From Thermoleophilaceae bacterium (GTDB lineage Bacteria > Actinomycetota > Thermoleophilia > Solirubrobacterales > Thermoleophilaceae): a DNA stretch of 64,000 nucleotides. Of the stretch, positions 1 through 9,141 are shown piece by piece (the first letter of the stretch is position 1; the number at the start of each line of letters is the position of its first letter). Under the pieces are notes generated by a model. The model saw nothing but the letters and a program-made list of their open reading frames with translations, was not told the origin of the DNA and did no database searches. The position numbers and the translations under genes are program-made. Location: contig JAICJV010000007.1 in the NCBI GenBank assembly GCA_025928265.1, forward strand, positions 1-64,000, given 5' to 3'.

Positions 1-798
1 CGCCAGCACGGCCAGCGGCGCGAGCGCGGTGGGGTCGAACGCGAGCGTCCGCGACGACTCGCCGGCGAGGCCGGTGCCGAGGCGCTCGGGCGGCTCGCCG
101 TGCAGCAGCCATCCTTCCTCGCGCCGCTCGAGCAGGCCCTTGCGGCTGAGATCGCCGAGCGCAGAGGTGACCGACGGGCGATGCGCGCCCACGATCTTGC
201 CGAGCATCTCGTGCGTCAGGCGCACCGGCACAACCACCCCGTCGGGTGTCACGTGACCCCAGCGGTCGGCCAGGTGCCACATGACCGCCACCACGCGCTC
301 GTCGACGCGCGTGAGATTGCTGATGGCGAGCATGATCGTCATCCAGCGCGAGCGCCGCAGCGTGCGGCTCACTATCGACGCCATCAGCTGCGGCCAGCGG
401 CACGCGACCCGCGAGAAGCGGGCGTCGAGCACGGCGACGCGCGTGGGCTCGAGCACGTTCCACGCCGAGTTCGACGCGACGCTCTCGCCTGCTCCGTCGA
501 GGTGGTCCCACGGCCGCAGGAGATCGCCCGGCCCGAGCAGCTCCGAGCACCAGCGCCCGCCGATGCAGAGATCGCGCGCGACCATTCCCTCGATCACGAG
601 CAGGCCGAGCGTGCCCGGCGTCTCCTCATAGCAACCGGCAGGCTCCCAGCGGCCGGCCGGAATCGAGTCGAGCACGGCCACGACGTGGCGTCGTGCCAGG
701 AGGGCCTGCTCCTCGTCGAGGCCCTGCGCCAGGTCCGGCTGCGCCTCGAGGACGCGGATGCCGACGAGCTTGCGGTCTGGATCCGATTGCACGCTCAC
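1..798 (-). CDS. Crp/Fnr-family transcriptional regulator (3' end cut by window edge)
   Basis: Reading the minus strand from a GTG at 798 gives at least 266 codons without a stop, running off the left edge. The first ~125 residues look like a cyclic-nucleotide-binding-type sensor beta-roll (hydrophobic strands, 'LGPGDLLRP'). Residues ~150-215 form a Crp-type winged helix: 'VDERVVAVMWHLADRWG' followed by 'LTHEMLGKIVGAHRPSVTSA', where the second segment is the recognition helix. A tail of unknown length follows. The ligand cannot be told from the sequence. It lies 82 bp downstream of the exonuclease/CsbD gene on the same strand. A second in-frame GTG at 792 is an alternative start. Confidence 0.85.
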   Translation of the reverse strand, partial: MSVQSDPDRKLVGIRVLEAQPDLAQGLDEEQALLARRHVVAVLDSIPAGRWEPAGCYEETPGTLGLLVIEGMVARDLCIGGRWCSELLGPGDLLRPWDHLDGAGESVASNSAWNVLEPTRVAVLDARFSRVACRWPQLMASIVSRTLRRSRWMTIMLAISNLTRVDERVVAVMWHLADRWGHVTPDGVVVPVRLTHEMLGKIVGAHRPSVTSALGDLSRKGLLERREEGWLLHGEPPERLGTGLAGESSRTLAFDPTALAPLAVLA

Positions 799-880
799 GC
801 GTAAACAGGGTAGACGCGTGAGGGTTTCCCAGACGCCGGAGGTCGCATCCCTGACCGCCGGCGCCTGAGGCGCTCAGTCG

Positions 881-1072
881 TTACGAAGTGCGGCGCTCGA
901 GGTCGGCGACCTCGTCGGCCTTCGCGTCGGCCCGCTCCTCGGCACGCCCGAGCTCGTCCTTGGCCTCGCCCTTGCGCTCCTCCTGGCGGCCCTCACGACG
1001 CATGCTGGCGTCGTCAGCGAGGTCGCCGGCGGCCTGCTTGGCGCGCCCGGTGATCTTGTCCATCAAACCCAT
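881..1072 (-). CDS. CsbD-like small stress protein, nested in frame at the 3' end of the nuclease gene
   Basis: The last 63 codons encode a small, very charged, Lys/Glu/Ala-rich protein of CsbD type ('MGLMDKITGRAKQAAGDLAD', then alternating acidic and basic residues). CsbD-like proteins are normally free-standing general-stress proteins of 55-70 residues. An ATG at 1072 (and another at 1063) is preceded by a good ribosome-binding site, AAGGAG, about 10 bases upstream, inside the upstream reading frame. It can therefore be made both as the tail of the nuclease and as an independent protein. Function is inferred from family resemblance only. Whether the missing stop is real needs confirmation. 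Confidence 0.6.
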   Translation of the reverse strand: MGLMDKITGRAKQAAGDLADDASMRREGRQEERKGEAKDELGRAEERADAKADEVADLERRTS

Positions 1073-2743
1073 TTGCTCACTCTCCTTGTTGGTCCGTCTC
1101 TGCAAGCGTTCCCGCAGCCCGGAGGGGGCAAACGACGGCACCTCTTCGAGTGACACGGACGGCGGATCGTGAGCTGCCACCCATGACTGGACGATCCGGA
1201 TCTCGTCGACCTCCTCGGGCGAGACCAGCGCCGGCGCGCCGCGCGCCGGCCTGGCCGACAGCGCCCGCTCCGTGCGCTCGCGGAGCTCGTCAGGCGGGGG
1301 AAGCGCGCCCCAATCGACGATGCGGCCGGCCACTACCCAGAACGCGTCCCAGCGGTCCTTCGACGGGTGGCGCGCCAGCACGAGGCGCGAGCGCGCGTGC
1401 GTGGCCTCGAGCAGACCGGACAGGCGGCCCAGCAGCCCCTCGAGCCGCTCGCGCCGGCGCAGCAGCACCGCCGCGCGCTCGTAGCGACGGTCGGCCGCGG
1501 CTGCCTGCATCTGCTCGTCGATCCAGTCGAGCAGCCCGTCGCCGCCGTCACCCGCGCACATGAATGGCCCGAGCGCCTCCTCGAGGCGCCGGCGGTACAG
1601 GTTCGGGTCGAGGTCGCCCAGGCACGGCGAGAGGCAGCGGCCCATCTGCCCGTACGCCGACGGATGCTCGCGGCGCCGCATCGCGCGGCCGCAGTGCCGC
1701 AGCCCGAAGAGCGATTGGAGCTGGTCTACCAGCTCCACGGCGGCGGCCCTGTCGCGCACCGGCCCGACGTTGAACGCGAGCCCGGCCGCCGGCTCGGCGG
1801 CCACCTCCAGCACGGGGTACGCGATGTCGAGCCGCGCACGGATGTAGACGTACCCGTCGGCGCGCTTCAGCTTCTTGTTCCCCGGCGGCTTCCAGGCCTT
1901 GATCAGCCGGTTCTCGAGCACCAGGGCCCCGAGCTCGGAGCAGGTGGGTTTGTAGTCCACCACGGCGGCGCGCTCCGTCCACCCCGCGGGCGCGCAGAAG
2001 TGCGCGCGGGCGCGCGTTCGCAGCGACACCGACTTGCCCACGTACAACGGGCGCCCGCGCTCGTCTCGGAACACGTACACACCCGGGTCGCGCGGCAGCT
2101 CCGAGAGATCCGGCCGTTTCTCCTTCGGCACTCGCTTGCCCTCGGGGCGCTTCGAGCGCCGCCGCTTCGGCGCCACCAGCGCGAGCGCGTCGCCCAGCGT
2201 GGCGGCCGCCGCGCAGAGCTTCGGGAACAGCGCGCAGAACACGCGTGCGCACGTCTCGGCGTCGACCAGCGCGCGGTGCACGCCTTCGACCTCGATGCCG
2301 AGCGACTCCGCGAGCGGCGCGAGCTTGCGCTGGCGCACGAGCGGTGCGAATCGGCGCGCGAGTGCGACCGTGCACAGCGACGGCGGATCGGGCCAGTCGA
2401 GCCCCGCGCGCTCGAACGCCTGAGCCAGCACGCGGCGGTCGAACGAGGCGCTGTGCGCGACGAGCACGCGGCCATCGAGCATCGTCGCGAGGCGCGGCAG
2501 CACCTCCTCGGGTGGCGGCGCGACGTCGACCATCGCCTGGGTGATCCCGGTGAATCGCTCGATGCCCCGCGAGAGCGGCTTCTCCACGCGCACGAGTGAC
2601 TCGAAGCGGTCGTGCAACTCGCCGCCACCGACGAGCACAGCGCCGACCTCGGTCACCTCGCAGAGGTCGCCCATCCGGCCGTTGGTCTCGGTGTCGACGC
2701 AGACGAACTCCGCGCCCGCGGTGGGTGTGGCCGTCGCATCCAT
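881..2743 (-). CDS. DEDDh 3'-5' exonuclease / GIY-YIG (UvrC-like) nuclease, running in frame into a CsbD-like tail
   Basis: Probable DNA-repair nuclease of the actinobacterial 'DEDD exonuclease with UvrC-like half' type. Residues ~10-180 carry Exo I 'VDTETNG', Exo II 'HSASFDRRVL' and Exo III 'HRALVDAE', the DEDDh signature. After a basic linker comes a GIY-YIG-type domain ('DPGVYVFRDERGRPLYVGKS'), then a Cys-containing 'GRCLSPCLG' segment and a UVR-like helical region ('RRYERAAVLLRRRERL'). The ATG at 2743 is chosen because the exonuclease strand begins shortly after it; earlier in-frame starts exist up to 2800. Oddity: no stop codon separates the nuclease from the CsbD-like sequence at 1072-881, so the reading frame is a fusion as written. 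Confidence 0.85.
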   Translation of the reverse strand: MDATATPTAGAEFVCVDTETNGRMGDLCEVTEVGAVLVGGGELHDRFESLVRVEKPLSRGIERFTGITQAMVDVAPPPEEVLPRLATMLDGRVLVAHSASFDRRVLAQAFERAGLDWPDPPSLCTVALARRFAPLVRQRKLAPLAESLGIEVEGVHRALVDAETCARVFCALFPKLCAAAATLGDALALVAPKRRRSKRPEGKRVPKEKRPDLSELPRDPGVYVFRDERGRPLYVGKSVSLRTRARAHFCAPAGWTERAAVVDYKPTCSELGALVLENRLIKAWKPPGNKKLKRADGYVYIRARLDIAYPVLEVAAEPAAGLAFNVGPVRDRAAAVELVDQLQSLFGLRHCGRAMRRREHPSAYGQMGRCLSPCLGDLDPNLYRRRLEEALGPFMCAGDGGDGLLDWIDEQMQAAAADRRYERAAVLLRRRERLEGLLGRLSGLLEATHARSRLVLARHPSKDRWDAFWVVAGRIVDWGALPPPDELRERTERALSARPARGAPALVSPEEVDEIRIVQSWVAAHDPPSVSLEEVPSFAPSGLRERLQRRTNKESEQMGLMDKITGRAKQAAGDLADDASMRREGRQEERKGEAKDELGRAEERADAKADEVADLERRTS

Positions 2744-2856
2744 GGGACCGGCCACCCTCTCGCGCCCGCCGGACGGCTCGCAATCTGTGGCCCAAATCAC
2801 CCAAGACTCGCGCGCACGCGCGTAGCGTCGCCATACAGCTATCTAGGAGCGACCCG

Positions 2857-3072
2857 ATGGAATTTGCAGACGGTTCACTGATCTTCCTGGCATTCCTCGT
2901 CATCGCTTTTGTCGGTGTCGTCTTGGGCTACTTCACGCGCGCCGGCAGCGGCATCAACAGCCGCCCGTACGGCAACCGCTACGGCGGCGCGCCGGGCGCG
3001 TTTGAGAGCGGCGACTACTCCGGCCGCGACCCGCGCGTGCAGATGGACAACTGGTCGCGCGGGACCAAGTAG
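2857..3072 (+). CDS. Small single-pass membrane protein
   Basis: A 71-residue protein with an N-terminal hydrophobic segment (residues ~8-27, 'LIFLAFLVIAFVGVVLGYF') and a soluble tail rich in Gly, Tyr, Arg and Asn. The ATG at 2857 has an AGGAG ribosome-binding site nine bases upstream. It is transcribed divergently from the exonuclease gene. I do not recognise the family. The tail ('RPYGNRYGG', 'DPRVQMDNWSRGTK') contains no catalytic motif. It may be a small envelope or stress protein, which is inference. Confidence 0.65.
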   Translation: MEFADGSLIFLAFLVIAFVGVVLGYFTRAGSGINSRPYGNRYGGAPGAFESGDYSGRDPRVQMDNWSRGTK

Positions 3073-3079
3073 AGACGTC

Positions 3080-3346
3080 TCAGTCGGGGAGCCGTGCGGC
3101 TCGCATATCGACGCGCGCCCCGATGAACGGCACACCCTCCCCTTCAAGCAGTCTGCGCTGACGGTCTCCCTTCGCGAGGGAGCCGTCGGCGCGCACGACC
3201 CGATGCCACGGCAGCGACGCGTCGTCGGACTGTGAGAGCGCGGTCCCGGCGAAGCGCGGCGCACCCGGTGAGAGGTCGCCGTAGGTCCGCACGAATCCCG
3301 GCGGGATCGCGCGCACTCGCTCCAGCACTCGCTCGGCTCGCGTCAC
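3080..3346 (-). CDS. Alkyltransferase-like protein (ATL, MGMT-fold without active-site Cys)
   Basis: Homologous to the DNA-binding domain of O6-alkylguanine-DNA alkyltransferase. About 88 residues: 'IPPGFVRTYGDLS' (helix-turn-helix with Arg finger region), then 'LPWHRVVRADG'. In true alkyltransferases the active site reads PCHR; here it is PWHR, so the protein cannot accept an alkyl group. It should bind O6-alkylguanine and hand it to nucleotide excision repair, as known for ATL proteins. The GTG at 3346 ('VTRAERVLERV') is the probable start; an ATG six codons earlier is possible. It converges on the small membrane protein gene with only 7 bp between. Confidence 0.85.
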   Translation of the reverse strand: MTRAERVLERVRAIPPGFVRTYGDLSPGAPRFAGTALSQSDDASLPWHRVVRADGSLAKGDRQRRLLEGEGVPFIGARVDMRAARLPD

Positions 3347-3396
3347 GCCACGAGCGTGACACACCTCACACGTTCCCCGGCCGGGTTGAGGGGGTA

Positions 3397-3422
3397 CTTA
3401 ACTGAACGGTCGGTCAGTTAAG
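3397..3422. promoter_or_regulatory. Perfect 26-bp palindrome, likely repressor operator
   Basis: CTTAACTGA and its exact reverse complement TCAGTTAAG are separated by eight bases (ACGGTCGG). The element lies 14 bases upstream of the ATG of the 615-residue membrane protein. The 9-bp arms and size fit a TetR-type operator. No TetR gene is found beside it, so the repressor would act from elsewhere. No convincing -35/-10 pair could be assigned around it. Confidence 0.5.
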
Positions 3423-3435
3423 TCCTGGGAGAGAT

Positions 3436-5283
3436 ATGCCTTCAGCCTTGAGTTCCGTCATCGCCGCGAGCACGAAGCCCGCCGGCGGCGCCGCCATCGG
3501 ACAGGTGATCGGCGCCACGCTCGGCGGCCTGCTCGCCACCGCAGTTCTGCTCTGGATCATCTCCGCGCATCGCAGCGGCCGGATCAAGTGGGTGGGCGCG
3601 CTCGCGAGGTACTCGGAGCGCGTGAACGGGCTTCCCGGCTGGGCGTCGCTGCCCAGCGGGCTCATCGGCGGCAGCCTGCTGATCGCGGTCTTCGGGATGT
3701 ACTGGGACATCTCGATCCACATCGACAAGGGCCGCGACCCGGGCCCGCTCGCGAACCCGGCGCACTACTTCATCCTCGTCGGCCTGTTCGGCGTCTTCTT
3801 CTGCGGCATCGTGTCGATGGCGCTCACGCGCGAGCGGCCGAGCGACACCGCGTTCAAGCTCACGCGCGACATGTACGCGCCGCTCGGGGCGATGATGATC
3901 CTCGTCTGCGGGACCGTGTCGCTGATCGCGTTCCCGCTCGACGACATGTGGCACCGCCTGTTCGGGCAGGACGTGACGCTGTGGGGGCCCACGCACCTCC
4001 TGCTGTTCGGCGGCGCGAGCTTCTCGATCCTCGGCATCTGGGTCCTTCAGGTCGAGGGCGGCCGGGCGCGCGGCGGTGACGTGCCGCGGCACACGTTCCT
4101 CCAGCGTTTCCGCGACATCTCCCTCGCGGGCGCGCTGCTCATCGGCATGTCGACCTTCCAGGGCGAGTTCGACTTCGGCGTGCCGCAGTTCCGGCTCGTC
4201 TGGCAGCCCGTGCTGCTGGCGCTGGCGGCGGGCATCGCGCTGGTGGCGGCGCGCGTGCGCATCGGCCGCGGCGGCGCGCTCTACGGCGCGCTCTTCTTCA
4301 TCGGCCTGCGCGGGATCCTCGCACTGATCGTGGGCGGCGCGCTCGGCCAGACCACGCCTCACTTCCCGCTGTACATCGCCGAGGCGCTCTGCGTGGAGGT
4401 CGTGGCACTGCGCTGGGACGGCCGCCGGCCGATCACCCTCGGCGCGGTCGCGGGCCTCCTGATCGGCAGCGTCGGCTTCTTCGCCGAGTACGCGTGGTCC
4501 CACGTGTGGATGGTCAACCCGTGGCCGGCCTCGCTCATCGCGGAGGGCCTGCCGCTGGCGATCATCACGGGTGTCGGCGCCGGCATCGTCGGCGGCGCGA
4601 TCGGCCGCGCGGTCACGCCGTCCGCGGCGAACGAGCGCGTGCCGCGCTGGGTGCTCCCGGCCGCCGGCGTCGCGATCCTCGCCGTGGTCGTCTGGTGCAC
4701 GCCGCAGCCGCTGCCATCGAAGCCGCCGAGCGCGACCGTCACGCTCGACCAGGCGAGAGGCGGGCCGCAGCGCGAGGCGTTCGCGACCGTCAAGCTCGAC
4801 CCGCCCGACGCCGCGAAGAACGCGCGCTGGCTCACCATCACCGCGTGGCAGGGCGGCGGCAAGATCGTGAACCGGCTGAAGCCGATCGGCCCCGGCACCT
4901 ACCGCAGCACGCAGAAGATCCCGCTCTACGGAGACTGGAAGTCGACGCTGCGGCTGCAGACCGGGAGCTCCGTGCTCGGCGTGCCGATCTACATGCCCCC
5001 GGACAGGGCGATCCCGGTGCCGGGCGTCGCTGCTCCGCATCAGTTCACACGCCAGTTCGTGCAGGACAAGAAGCTGCTCCAGCGCGAGCAGAAGAAGGGC
5101 GTGTCGACGGTCCTCTGGACGATCGCCTACCTGGCGGTGCTGTCGATCGCGCTGATCGTGGGGGTGCTGCTCGTGCTCGGCCTCCAGCGCATCCGCGCGG
5201 CGATCCGGTCCGATGGCAGCGGCCCGCCCCCGGACGAGCGCCGCCGTGAGGCACGGACACCCGCGCGCGTCGCGACGGCCTAG
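3436..5283 (+). CDS. Polytopic membrane protein with C-terminal extracytoplasmic domain, function unknown
   Basis: 615 residues. Roughly ten hydrophobic helices occupy residues 20-415 (for example 'VIGATLGGLLATAVLLWII', 'LIGGSLLIAVFGMYW'). A polar domain of about 120 residues follows (~415-545), rich in beta-prone sequence ('ARWLTITAWQGGGKIVNRL'), then one last helix ('VLWTIAYLAVLSIALIVGVL') and a basic cytoplasmic tail. Conserved-looking charged or aromatic residues sit inside the membrane part ('MYWDISIHIDKGRDPG', 'LDDMWHRLFGQD'), suggesting an enzymatic or metal-binding role, but I do not recognise the family. The start at 3436 has GGGAGAG just upstream. The palindrome at 3397-3422 suggests repressor control. 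Confidence 0.8.
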   Translation: MPSALSSVIAASTKPAGGAAIGQVIGATLGGLLATAVLLWIISAHRSGRIKWVGALARYSERVNGLPGWASLPSGLIGGSLLIAVFGMYWDISIHIDKGRDPGPLANPAHYFILVGLFGVFFCGIVSMALTRERPSDTAFKLTRDMYAPLGAMMILVCGTVSLIAFPLDDMWHRLFGQDVTLWGPTHLLLFGGASFSILGIWVLQVEGGRARGGDVPRHTFLQRFRDISLAGALLIGMSTFQGEFDFGVPQFRLVWQPVLLALAAGIALVAARVRIGRGGALYGALFFIGLRGILALIVGGALGQTTPHFPLYIAEALCVEVVALRWDGRRPITLGAVAGLLIGSVGFFAEYAWSHVWMVNPWPASLIAEGLPLAIITGVGAGIVGGAIGRAVTPSAANERVPRWVLPAAGVAILAVVVWCTPQPLPSKPPSATVTLDQARGGPQREAFATVKLDPPDAAKNARWLTITAWQGGGKIVNRLKPIGPGTYRSTQKIPLYGDWKSTLRLQTGSSVLGVPIYMPPDRAIPVPGVAAPHQFTRQFVQDKKLLQREQKKGVSTVLWTIAYLAVLSIALIVGVLLVLGLQRIRAAIRSDGSGPPPDERRREARTPARVATA

Positions 5284-5351
5284 GAAATTCGAGAGCGAGT
5301 CCGGCGAGCATGAACCCGCACGGTGCAGGCCGCTCGCTCGAAGGATTTCCT
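5282..5351. terminator. Imperfect inverted repeat between convergent genes (terminator candidate)
   Basis: AGGAAATTCGAGAGCGAG just after the membrane-protein stop is nearly complementary to CTCGCTCGAAGGATTTCCT, about 32 bases further on and just before the Nudix stop. The arms are interrupted by a small internal mismatch. There is no run of T on either side. It probably serves both convergent transcripts, but the call rests on position and pairing only. Confidence 0.35.
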
Positions 5352-5355
5352 CGTT

Positions 5356-6003
5356 CTAGGCGAGCAGGGAACCCATTCGCCTGAGCCGCTCGTCGGCGTC
5401 GCCGGGCCAGCGGTCGACGTCGGCGGGCCACCAGGCGAACTCGTCGTGCTCGGCGTCGGGCACGGGCTCGGCGTCGCGGGCGACGGTGGCGAGGCCGACG
5501 AGCGCAACCAGGCCGCCCGGCAGCCGAGCAAGCGCCTCCACCTTCAGCTCGATCGGGCGCAGCTGCCACTCCTCCTCGAGCTCGCGCGCGAGCGTGAGCG
5601 CGGGGTTCTCGCTTACCTCGACCGCACCCCCGGCGCCGAGCGCCCAGCGGTTCGGCCACGAGGCGAGCCAGCCGGCGCGGCGCCCGGCCAGCCAGCGCCC
5701 GTCCTCCGAGCGCACGACGCACAGCGCGGTGAGGCTGTTGGCCTCCGGCGCGTCGACCAGGCGCAGCGCCCAGCGCACCGGCTGCAGCTCCATCCGCAGG
5801 TCGTCGCCCGTCGCGTCCCAGCCCGCCAGACGAGCCGCCTGACCGTCGTGCGCGGGCGAGCCACGATCACTCAGCGCCTGCACCGCGGCGTCCGCAGCGC
5901 GCACCACGTCAGCCCCCGGCTGCCACTCCTCGTGGTGCCAGACGGCTTGCACGTGCTCCGGCGACCACGGTCCGCGTGCTAGAAGTCGTGCCTGTTCGGG
6001 CAT
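5356..6003 (-). CDS. Nudix hydrolase
   Basis: 215 residues. The Nudix box is at about residues 125-147: 'GAVEVSENPALTLARELEEE' followed by W-Q-L. It matches GX5EX7REUXEEXGU except that the usual Gly near the end is Trp. Nudix enzymes cleave nucleoside diphosphates linked to another group; the substrate here is not predictable. About 75 residues precede the Nudix fold and contain Trp/His-rich sequence ('VQAVWHHEEWQPG'), which may give specificity. The gene is divergent from the dehydrogenase at 6051 with only 47 bp between starts, so both promoters must be compressed in or overlap the coding region. Confidence 0.8.
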   Translation of the reverse strand: MPEQARLLARGPWSPEHVQAVWHHEEWQPGADVVRAADAAVQALSDRGSPAHDGQAARLAGWDATGDDLRMELQPVRWALRLVDAPEANSLTALCVVRSEDGRWLAGRRAGWLASWPNRWALGAGGAVEVSENPALTLARELEEEWQLRPIELKVEALARLPGGLVALVGLATVARDAEPVPDAEHDEFAWWPADVDRWPGDADERLRRMGSLLA

Positions 6004-6050
6004 CGGCAGCCGAGGTTATCCGGCGGCTGCCTGGGTACATCGCGGAGCGG

Positions 6051-7343
<1,293 letters not shown>

Positions 7344-7354
7344 CCTTTCGGCGC

Positions 7355-8179
7355 GTGAAGCACGAGGAGGGGAAGCTCACCGCCGTCGGTGGGCTCGAGC
7401 TGTACTGGCAGCGCTGGGTGCCCGACGCCGTCCGGGCGACGGTGGTCATCGCCCACGGGGCGTCCGAGCACAGCAGCCGCTACGCGTGGACGGCGGAGCA
7501 GCTGGGCGCGCGCGGCTACGCGACCTACGCGCTCGACCACCGCGGCCACGGAAACTCGGCCGGGCCGCGCGCCTATGTCGATCGCATGGACAACGTGGTT
7601 GCCGACCTCGACACGCTCGTCGACAGCGCGTCACAGACCCGCCAGCTCTTCCTGCTCGGCCACAGCATGGGCGGCTGCGTGGCCCTCGCCTACACGCTGC
7701 AGCATCAGGAGAAGCTCGACGGGCTGATCCTGTCGGCGCCGCTCGCCGCCCTCGAAGCCGCCTCGCCCGTCACGCGCCTCGCCGGCCGTGTCCTGTCGCG
7801 CGTCGCGCCGCGGCTGGGCGTGTACGGCATCGACTCGTCAGCCGTGAGCCGCGACCCCGACATGGTGCGCGACTACGACGCCGACCCGCTCAACTACCAC
7901 GGCAAGCTGCCGGCGCGGACGGTGGCCGAGCTGACCGAGGCGGTCGAGTCATTCCCGGAGGCAGTTGCGCGGATCACACTGCCGGTGCTGGTCATGCACG
8001 GCACCGCCGACCGTCTGGTGCCGCCGGCGGCGACCGACATGCTCGAGGAGCGGCTGGGGTCGGCTGACAAGACCGTGATCCGCTACGACGGTCTCTACCA
8101 CGAGATCCTCAACGAGCCGGAGCGCGAGCGCGTCGTGGGCGACATCGCGCACTGGCTCGACTCGCATATGACGGATTGA
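7355..8179 (+). CDS. Alpha/beta hydrolase, monoacylglycerol-lipase type
   Basis: 274 residues with the complete catalytic apparatus. The oxyanion region is 'VVIAHGASEHSSRY', the nucleophile elbow is 'GHSMGG' (about residue 105), the acid is in 'VMHGTADRLVPP', and the His in 'YHEILNE'. The 'DHRGHGNSAGPR' segment is characteristic of lysophospholipase/monoacylglycerol lipase-like enzymes that free fatty acids from glycerol esters. The start is the GTG at 7355, 11 bp after the dehydrogenase stop, so it is probably co-transcribed with it. There is no signal peptide, so it is cytoplasmic. Confidence 0.85.
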   Translation: MKHEEGKLTAVGGLELYWQRWVPDAVRATVVIAHGASEHSSRYAWTAEQLGARGYATYALDHRGHGNSAGPRAYVDRMDNVVADLDTLVDSASQTRQLFLLGHSMGGCVALAYTLQHQEKLDGLILSAPLAALEAASPVTRLAGRVLSRVAPRLGVYGIDSSAVSRDPDMVRDYDADPLNYHGKLPARTVAELTEAVESFPEAVARITLPVLVMHGTADRLVPPAATDMLEERLGSADKTVIRYDGLYHEILNEPERERVVGDIAHWLDSHMTD

Positions 8180-8204
8180 GCGCAGGCTGCTTTCCTCGGG
8201 CGCC

Positions 8205-8561
8205 ATGAATCGACGCTTGATCGCCACGGCGTTCGCACTCGCGGCAGCCGTGCTCGCAGGATGCGGGTCCGGCGACTCCCCAAGTCCGACCACGGCCACC
8301 GTGAAGACGCAGACGTCGCCGGCCCCCGCAGCGGCGCCGACCGTGCGCAGCGAGCCGACGACCCCCAGCGCCCCCAAGCCGGAGGCCACCACCGCAGCCC
8401 CGGCGCCACCCCCCGCAGCTGCCTCGTCTCCGACGCCTCCTTCGACCGGTGGCACGCCATCCGCGAACAGCCCGGAGGGGCAGCGCGAGTTGCGGAACAG
8501 TCCCGATTGCCAGAACGCTCCCCCGCCACCACCCGGGTACACCGGCCCGGTGCAGTGCTGA
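8205..8561 (+). CDS. Small Pro/Ala/Thr-rich lipoprotein
   Basis: 118 residues. A short basic N-terminus and hydrophobic stretch end in a lipobox ('AAAVLAGC', Cys at about residue 20), so the protein should be lipidated and surface-anchored. Almost all of the rest is low-complexity Pro/Ala/Thr/Ser, ending in a Cys-containing segment ('NSPDCQNAPPPPPGYTG'). It probably works as a wall-spanning spacer; no enzymatic domain is visible. It converges on the Lrp regulator, with the two stop codons one base apart. Confidence 0.65.
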   Translation: MNRRLIATAFALAAAVLAGCGSGDSPSPTTATVKTQTSPAPAAAPTVRSEPTTPSAPKPEATTAAPAPPPAAASSPTPPSTGGTPSANSPEGQRELRNSPDCQNAPPPPPGYTGPVQC

Positions 8562-8562
8562 T

Positions 8563-9036
8563 CTAACGAGCCTCGGCCCCCGCAGCCGCCACCAGCGGCC
8601 CGGTCCGCGGCGGCACCTGGCGCGACAGCACGATGTAGCTCGTGCAGCGTCTGATCGCCGGCGTGGCGAGCATCCGGTTGATCAGCTCCTGCAGGTGCTC
8701 CGTGTCGTGCGCGACCACGCGGCAGATGAGGTCGTGCGGCCCGCTGGTGGCGTCGGCCTCGAGAACCTCGGGGATCGCATCCAGAGCCGTCACCGCCTCC
8801 CCCAGCCGGCCCTGCGCCAGCTCGATCAGCATGAACGCGGCGATCGGGTACCCCATCGCCGCGGGGTCGACCTCGGGACCGTGTCCCGTCACCACCCCGC
8901 GCGCCTCGAGCTTCGCCAGACGCGCCTGCACCGTCCCGCGCGCCACGCCGAGCTGGCGCGCGACCTCCAGCAAGCCGATGCGGGGGTTCGCGCGGAGTGT
9001 CGAGATAAGGCGGGCGTCAAGCTGATCGATGGTCAT
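8563..9036 (-). CDS. Lrp/AsnC-family transcriptional regulator
   Basis: 157 residues. An N-terminal winged helix ('IDQLDARLISTLRANPRIGL', recognition helix 'GVARGTVQARLAKLEARGVV') is followed by the AsnC/RAM ligand-binding domain ('MLIELAQGRLGEAVTALDAI'). Lrp-type regulators sense amino acids. This one is transcribed away from the phenylalanine/tyrosine catabolic genes, with a 105-bp shared intergenic region, so it very likely controls them and itself. The ATG at 9036 ('MTIDQLDARL') is preferred over one seven codons upstream because family members begin at this helix. Confidence 0.9.
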   Translation of the reverse strand: MTIDQLDARLISTLRANPRIGLLEVARQLGVARGTVQARLAKLEARGVVTGHGPEVDPAAMGYPIAAFMLIELAQGRLGEAVTALDAIPEVLEADATSGPHDLICRVVAHDTEHLQELINRMLATPAIRRCTSYIVLSRQVPPRTGPLVAAAGAEAR

Positions 9037-9100
9037 ATTGACCAGTGTTGCACGCACAGAGGTGCCACGACGTGGTCGATCTGTCCACGTCCGCTGATCA

Positions 9101-9125
9101 CACTTGTAACCGATCGCGCAAAGTG
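9101..9125. promoter_or_regulatory. Possible operator in the lrp-phhA intergenic region
   Basis: CACTTG and CAAAGTG form an imperfect inverted repeat with 12 bases between, ending about 16 bases before the phenylalanine hydroxylase start. Another small dyad, CCACG-A-CGTGG, lies at 9065-9075. Lrp/AsnC proteins bind degenerate dyads, so either could be a site. The evidence is position and symmetry only. Confidence 0.25.
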
Positions 9126-9141
9126 CTTCCGTCAGGAGGGG

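Noticed and set aside
100-804. Plus-strand ORF over the left edge
   Set aside because: Antisense to the Crp/Fnr regulator, whose translation is clearly protein-like; the plus frame is Arg/His-rich noise.
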